A model generated the notes under the pieces. That model ran no database searches and was not told the origin of the DNA. It saw only the letters and a list, made by a program, of their open reading frames with translations. A program made the position numbers and the translations under genes. From contig JBBSDW010000083.1 in assembly GCA_038240295.1 (NCBI GenBank), positions 1 to 15,652 on the forward strand: a stretch of 15,652 nucleotides of DNA. The letters run 5' to 3'. Every line of letters starts with the position of its first letter. Position 1 is the stretch's first letter. Shown one piece after another: positions 13,791 through 15,652 of this stretch. This stretch comes from JABDDM01 sp038240295. Lineage in GTDB: Bacteria > Bacteroidota > Ignavibacteria > Palsa-1295.

Positions 13791-14549
13791 TTAGATAACT
13801 CGCCACAACTGAAACTGCTCGGGATAGCCTACGCGCTCAAGTATCAGGCCGCGCGCCGGCGCAAGATGTTTTGCCCTGGACGAAGGATCCGGCATTTCAA
13901 TCATTCGCCTGAATTCTTCGATACTTACATTGCCGCGCCCGACCTCTACCATTGCGCCAACGAGGCCGCGTACCATCCCGCGCACGAATCTGTTAGCCCT
14001 TAGCCACAAGACAAACTTTGTGCCATGCTCCTCCCACTCCGAACGCTCAACAATACATCGATAATGCGATACGTGAGGGGATCGCTTGCTGAATGAAGTG
14101 AAATCATGCTCGCCCAAAAGAAGCGCTGCCGCCGACCGCATGATCTGCTTATCGAGTTCGTAATGAACGGCCCAGTTGACATGTCGTTCAAGGGCAACGC
14201 GTTGCGAGTTTATCGTGTAAGCGTATTCGCGGCTGGAAGCGGAATGGCGCGCGTGAAAGTCGTCCGGCACCTTTCGAATCTCATGCACGACGACATCGCG
14301 ACCTGTTGTCGCGTTCACCGCCGCGATCAGTTTGTAAAGATCGGCATTTTCTGGCACCGCCACGTGCGCGACCATGCCTCGGGCATGCACTCCCGTATCG
14401 GTCCTTCCTGCCCCATTTACGACCAAACGCTCACCGAAGATCTGGGCGAAGGCCGTTTCCAGTTCGGTTTGCACCGTACGAACTCCGACTTGAGACTGCC
14501 AGCCGGCAAACCGAGTACCTTCGTACTCAATCAGCATAGCGATCTTCAT
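13791..14549 (-). CDS. truA: tRNA pseudouridine(38-40) synthase
   Basis: A 252-residue enzyme that converts uridines 38-40 of the tRNA anticodon stem-loop to pseudouridine. Seen: the N-terminal strand and loop IEYEGTRFAGWQ (residues 7-18), the catalytic motif GAGRTDTGVHA (47-57, nucleophile D51), FHARHSASSREYAYTI in the middle, FTSFSKR, and the C-terminal FVRGMVRGLVGAMVEVG. All are standard for TruA. The frame extends upstream to an ATG at 14612, but the ATG at 14549 puts the family's first strand at the N-terminus and leaves a 22-bp gap after the upstream stop rather than a 41-bp overlap. No Shine-Dalgarno sequence is visible at either. It is likely co-transcribed with the exported protein gene upstream and the M48 gene downstream. 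Confidence 0.97.
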   Translation of the reverse strand: MKIAMLIEYEGTRFAGWQSQVGVRTVQTELETAFAQIFGERLVVNGAGRTDTGVHARGMVAHVAVPENADLYKLIAAVNATTGRDVVVHEIRKVPDDFHARHSASSREYAYTINSQRVALERHVNWAVHYELDKQIMRSAAALLLGEHDFTSFSKRSPHVSHYRCIVERSEWEEHGTKFVLWLRANRFVRGMVRGLVGAMVEVGRGNVSIEEFRRMIEMPDPSSRAKHLAPARGLILERVGYPEQFQLWRVI

Positions 14550-14571
14550 TTGTGCAATGAGCGGCGGAAGT

Positions 14572-15267
14572 TCAGAACGTAAGACGAGCACTGATGGAGG
14601 CTCCTTTTGCATCGTACAATGCGCCTAAGTGACCGCCAACTTCCAAGCGCATTCCCTGAGCGGGCGGCGCTGCGTGATCGCGGTTAAAATTTCGAGTGAC
14701 AATGTAGGCGTCGATCGCGCTGATCAAATGATTCACCACGATCGCAGCAAGCATAAATTGCCGATCATTGTCGAGCGTCTGCACTTTTGTCCGAAGTTGA
14801 CCGAAATAAAGCTGATCGGATTTCACGGCCCAACTCCATCCCTGGCCGTTAGCAATTAAATTGCTTGCCATTCCTTCGCGAAGCATCTCTTCGTTAAAAA
14901 GATCGGAGCTTTGGTATTGACCCACGTGCGCAAAGTAATTCTGATCGCCTTTGCTGCCTGCGCTCGCGCCTGCACGTGCGATCGCGTAATTTTCCATGTC
15001 ATTCTGGAAATCGGAAGTATAAACAGCAAGGCCTGCATAGCCTCCCCAGAGGATCGCTTCCGAACCGACCAGATAGCGCCCAGCCTCGAACCTGTTCGCG
15101 TAGGCTTCTCCCAATCCCGGCACAACAAGCGAGATCAGCGCCGCGAGGATAGGTGATTTATGTTCAGGTTCTGTTGCCGCACTCTGTGCAGAAGCCCGTG
15201 ACGAAAAACCGATCACGCAGATAAATAGAACGAAGGTCGATACTCGGCACTGTCTCAAGATCTTCAA
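14572..15267 (-). CDS. Exported protein with PGLG motif (DUF5683-like)
   Basis: A 231-residue protein of unknown function. Seen: an N-terminal signal peptide ending ASA before Q28, then a hydrophobic segment AALISLVVPGLGEAY (42-56), reminiscent of the DUF5683-type proteins common in Bacteroidota, followed by a second hydrophobic stretch (about 66-83). A polar, Tyr/Asn-rich middle (84-165) comes next, then AAIVVNHLISAIDAYIVTRN (174-193), which resembles a conserved NH..SAIDA motif I associate with this group, and a C-terminus ending in Phe after alternating residues, as in some outer-membrane proteins. The start is a TTG at 15267, chosen because it leads straight into the signal peptide; a TTG at 15258 is equally possible and no ribosome site decides. 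The gene ends 22 bp before truA. The family assignment is from memory of the motif pattern and is tentative. Confidence 0.7.
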   Translation of the reverse strand: MKILRQCRVSTFVLFICVIGFSSRASAQSAATEPEHKSPILAALISLVVPGLGEAYANRFEAGRYLVGSEAILWGGYAGLAVYTSDFQNDMENYAIARAGASAGSKGDQNYFAHVGQYQSSDLFNEEMLREGMASNLIANGQGWSWAVKSDQLYFGQLRTKVQTLDNDRQFMLAAIVVNHLISAIDAYIVTRNFNRDHAAPPAQGMRLEVGGHLGALYDAKGASISARLTF

Positions 15268-15335
15268 AAGATAGTTTCAGATATAAAGCTGTTAACTCTT
15301 CGAACGGCACATTGTTTCCATGCGCGAAGGGTTCA

Positions 15336-15385
15336 AACAGAAGTTCGTGCACAACTACGCGTCACCTTTTTCTGAAACTTCTGTT
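15336..15385. repeat. Long inverted repeat in the glmS upstream region
   Basis: A perfect 10-bp inverted repeat, AACAGAAGTT (15336-15345) and AACTTCTGTT (15376-15385), encloses 30 nt. Allowing a small asymmetric bulge, outer bases TCAAA (15333-15337) and TTTGA (15388-15392) extend it. It lies in the 191-bp gap between the divergent exported-protein and glmS genes. It could be a 5'-UTR hairpin of the glmS mRNA or a pair of protein-binding half-sites. It is not a typical terminator, as no gene ends here. The rest of the gap has a weak 39-codon frame (15320-15439) and a TATCTTTG just before glmS. Confidence 0.5.
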
Positions 15386-15458
15386 GGTTTGAGACGTCTT
15401 TTGCTCCATCTTCGCTCTACCATCGGCATGGCCGTATGAGCTTCTTTTATCTTTGATT

Positions 15459-15652
15459 ATGTGCGGAATCGTTGGATATATTGGTCATCAGGATGCTACC
15501 CCGATCTTGTTATCGGGATTAAAGCGGCTCGAATATCGTGGCTATGACAGCGCCGGAGTCGCACTGCTCGATTTTTCGGATCTCGCCAGTACAAACGGTC
15601 ACGCGGCATCTGCGCCTCGGCTCGTCGTCGAAAAATGCAAGGGCAAAGTATC
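15459..15652 (+). CDS. glmS: Glutamine-fructose-6-phosphate aminotransferase, N-terminal fragment
   Basis: Only the first 64 codons are in the window. Seen: MCGIVGYIG, where the cysteine exposed by removal of Met is the Ntn-hydrolase nucleophile of the glutaminase domain, and RLEYRGYDSAGVALL (residues 23-37), a signature of GlmS. This enzyme starts the hexosamine pathway, making glucosamine-6-phosphate for peptidoglycan and LPS. After GVALL there is a loop of about 15 residues, longer than in the E. coli enzyme, before the basic segment VEKCKGKV. Other class II amidotransferases (PurF, AsnB) begin with Cys too but lack the RLEYRGYDSAG string. It is transcribed away from the exported-protein gene. 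No Shine-Dalgarno sequence precedes the ATG. No glmS ribozyme was recognised upstream, although it cannot be excluded by eye. Confidence 0.96.
   Translation, partial: MCGIVGYIGHQDATPILLSGLKRLEYRGYDSAGVALLDFSDLASTNGHAASAPRLVVEKCKGKV

Noticed and set aside
14550..14612. Longer truA start at the ATG at 14612
   Set aside because: It would add a 21-residue tail outside the TruA fold and overlap the upstream gene by 41 bp.
15331..15345. GGGTTCAAAC-like string resembling a tRNA T-loop
   Set aside because: No acceptor, D or anticodon stem can be folded around it. The bases are better explained as part of the inverted repeat.
15164..15352. 62-codon minus-strand frame across the start of the exported-protein gene
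   Set aside because: It overlaps the signal-peptide coding region in another frame, starts with GTG without a ribosome site, and contains no domain.
15448..15455. TATCTTTG as a Bacteroidetes -7 promoter box for glmS
   Set aside because: It matches TAnnTTTG, but it ends 3 nt before the ATG, would force a leaderless mRNA, and has no TTTG box at the -33 distance. It is probably chance.

Overview
The window carries thirteen protein-coding genes, two of them cut by the window edges, and no rRNA, tRNA, CRISPR or insertion sequence that I can see. The gene set points to a bacterium of the Bacteroidota/Chlorobiota (FCB) assemblage. There is a PorV/PorQ-type outer-membrane protein, a large secreted protein with ASH-like repeats and a C-terminal type IX secretion (T9SS) sorting domain, and few strong Shine-Dalgarno sequences. 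Balanced base composition together with ASH-repeat T9SS cargo recalls Kapaibacteriota or Ignavibacteria, but that placement is an inference, not a demonstration.

Region 1 (1-3497, minus strand) is a compact shikimate operon read aroA-aroE-aroC-aroK. Every junction is a stop/start overlap, so the genes are probably translationally coupled. AroE makes shikimate, AroK phosphorylates it, AroA adds the enolpyruvyl group and AroC closes the pathway to chorismate. aroB and the dehydroquinase gene are not in the window.

Region 2 (3650-8530) has a PorV-like gene on the minus strand. Divergent from it is a plus-strand pair: an SprT-like zinc metalloprotease followed 67 bp later by DNA polymerase I. 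The divergent intergenic region holds a perfect 18-bp palindrome. polA ends tail-to-tail with, and overlaps by 50 bp, the next minus-strand gene.

Region 3 (8481-15267, minus strand) runs, in transcription order: a small exported DUF5683-like protein, truA, an M48-type metalloprotease, a hairpin terminator, the T9SS cargo protein, 5-formyltetrahydrofolate cyclo-ligase, and a multi-pass membrane protein with two PspC-like domains. The last two genes overlap by 8 bp.

Region 4 (15268-15652) is a divergent control region with a long imperfect inverted repeat, then the 5' end of glmS on the plus strand.

Most genes are housekeeping. The more interesting signals are a strong excess of the palindrome CGATCG, a natural tyrosine at the nucleotide-selectivity position of DNA polymerase I, the SprT-like/polA pairing, the duplicated PspC architecture and two unexplained inverted repeats in divergent promoter regions. 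I found no convincing novel multi-gene defence or mobile system.
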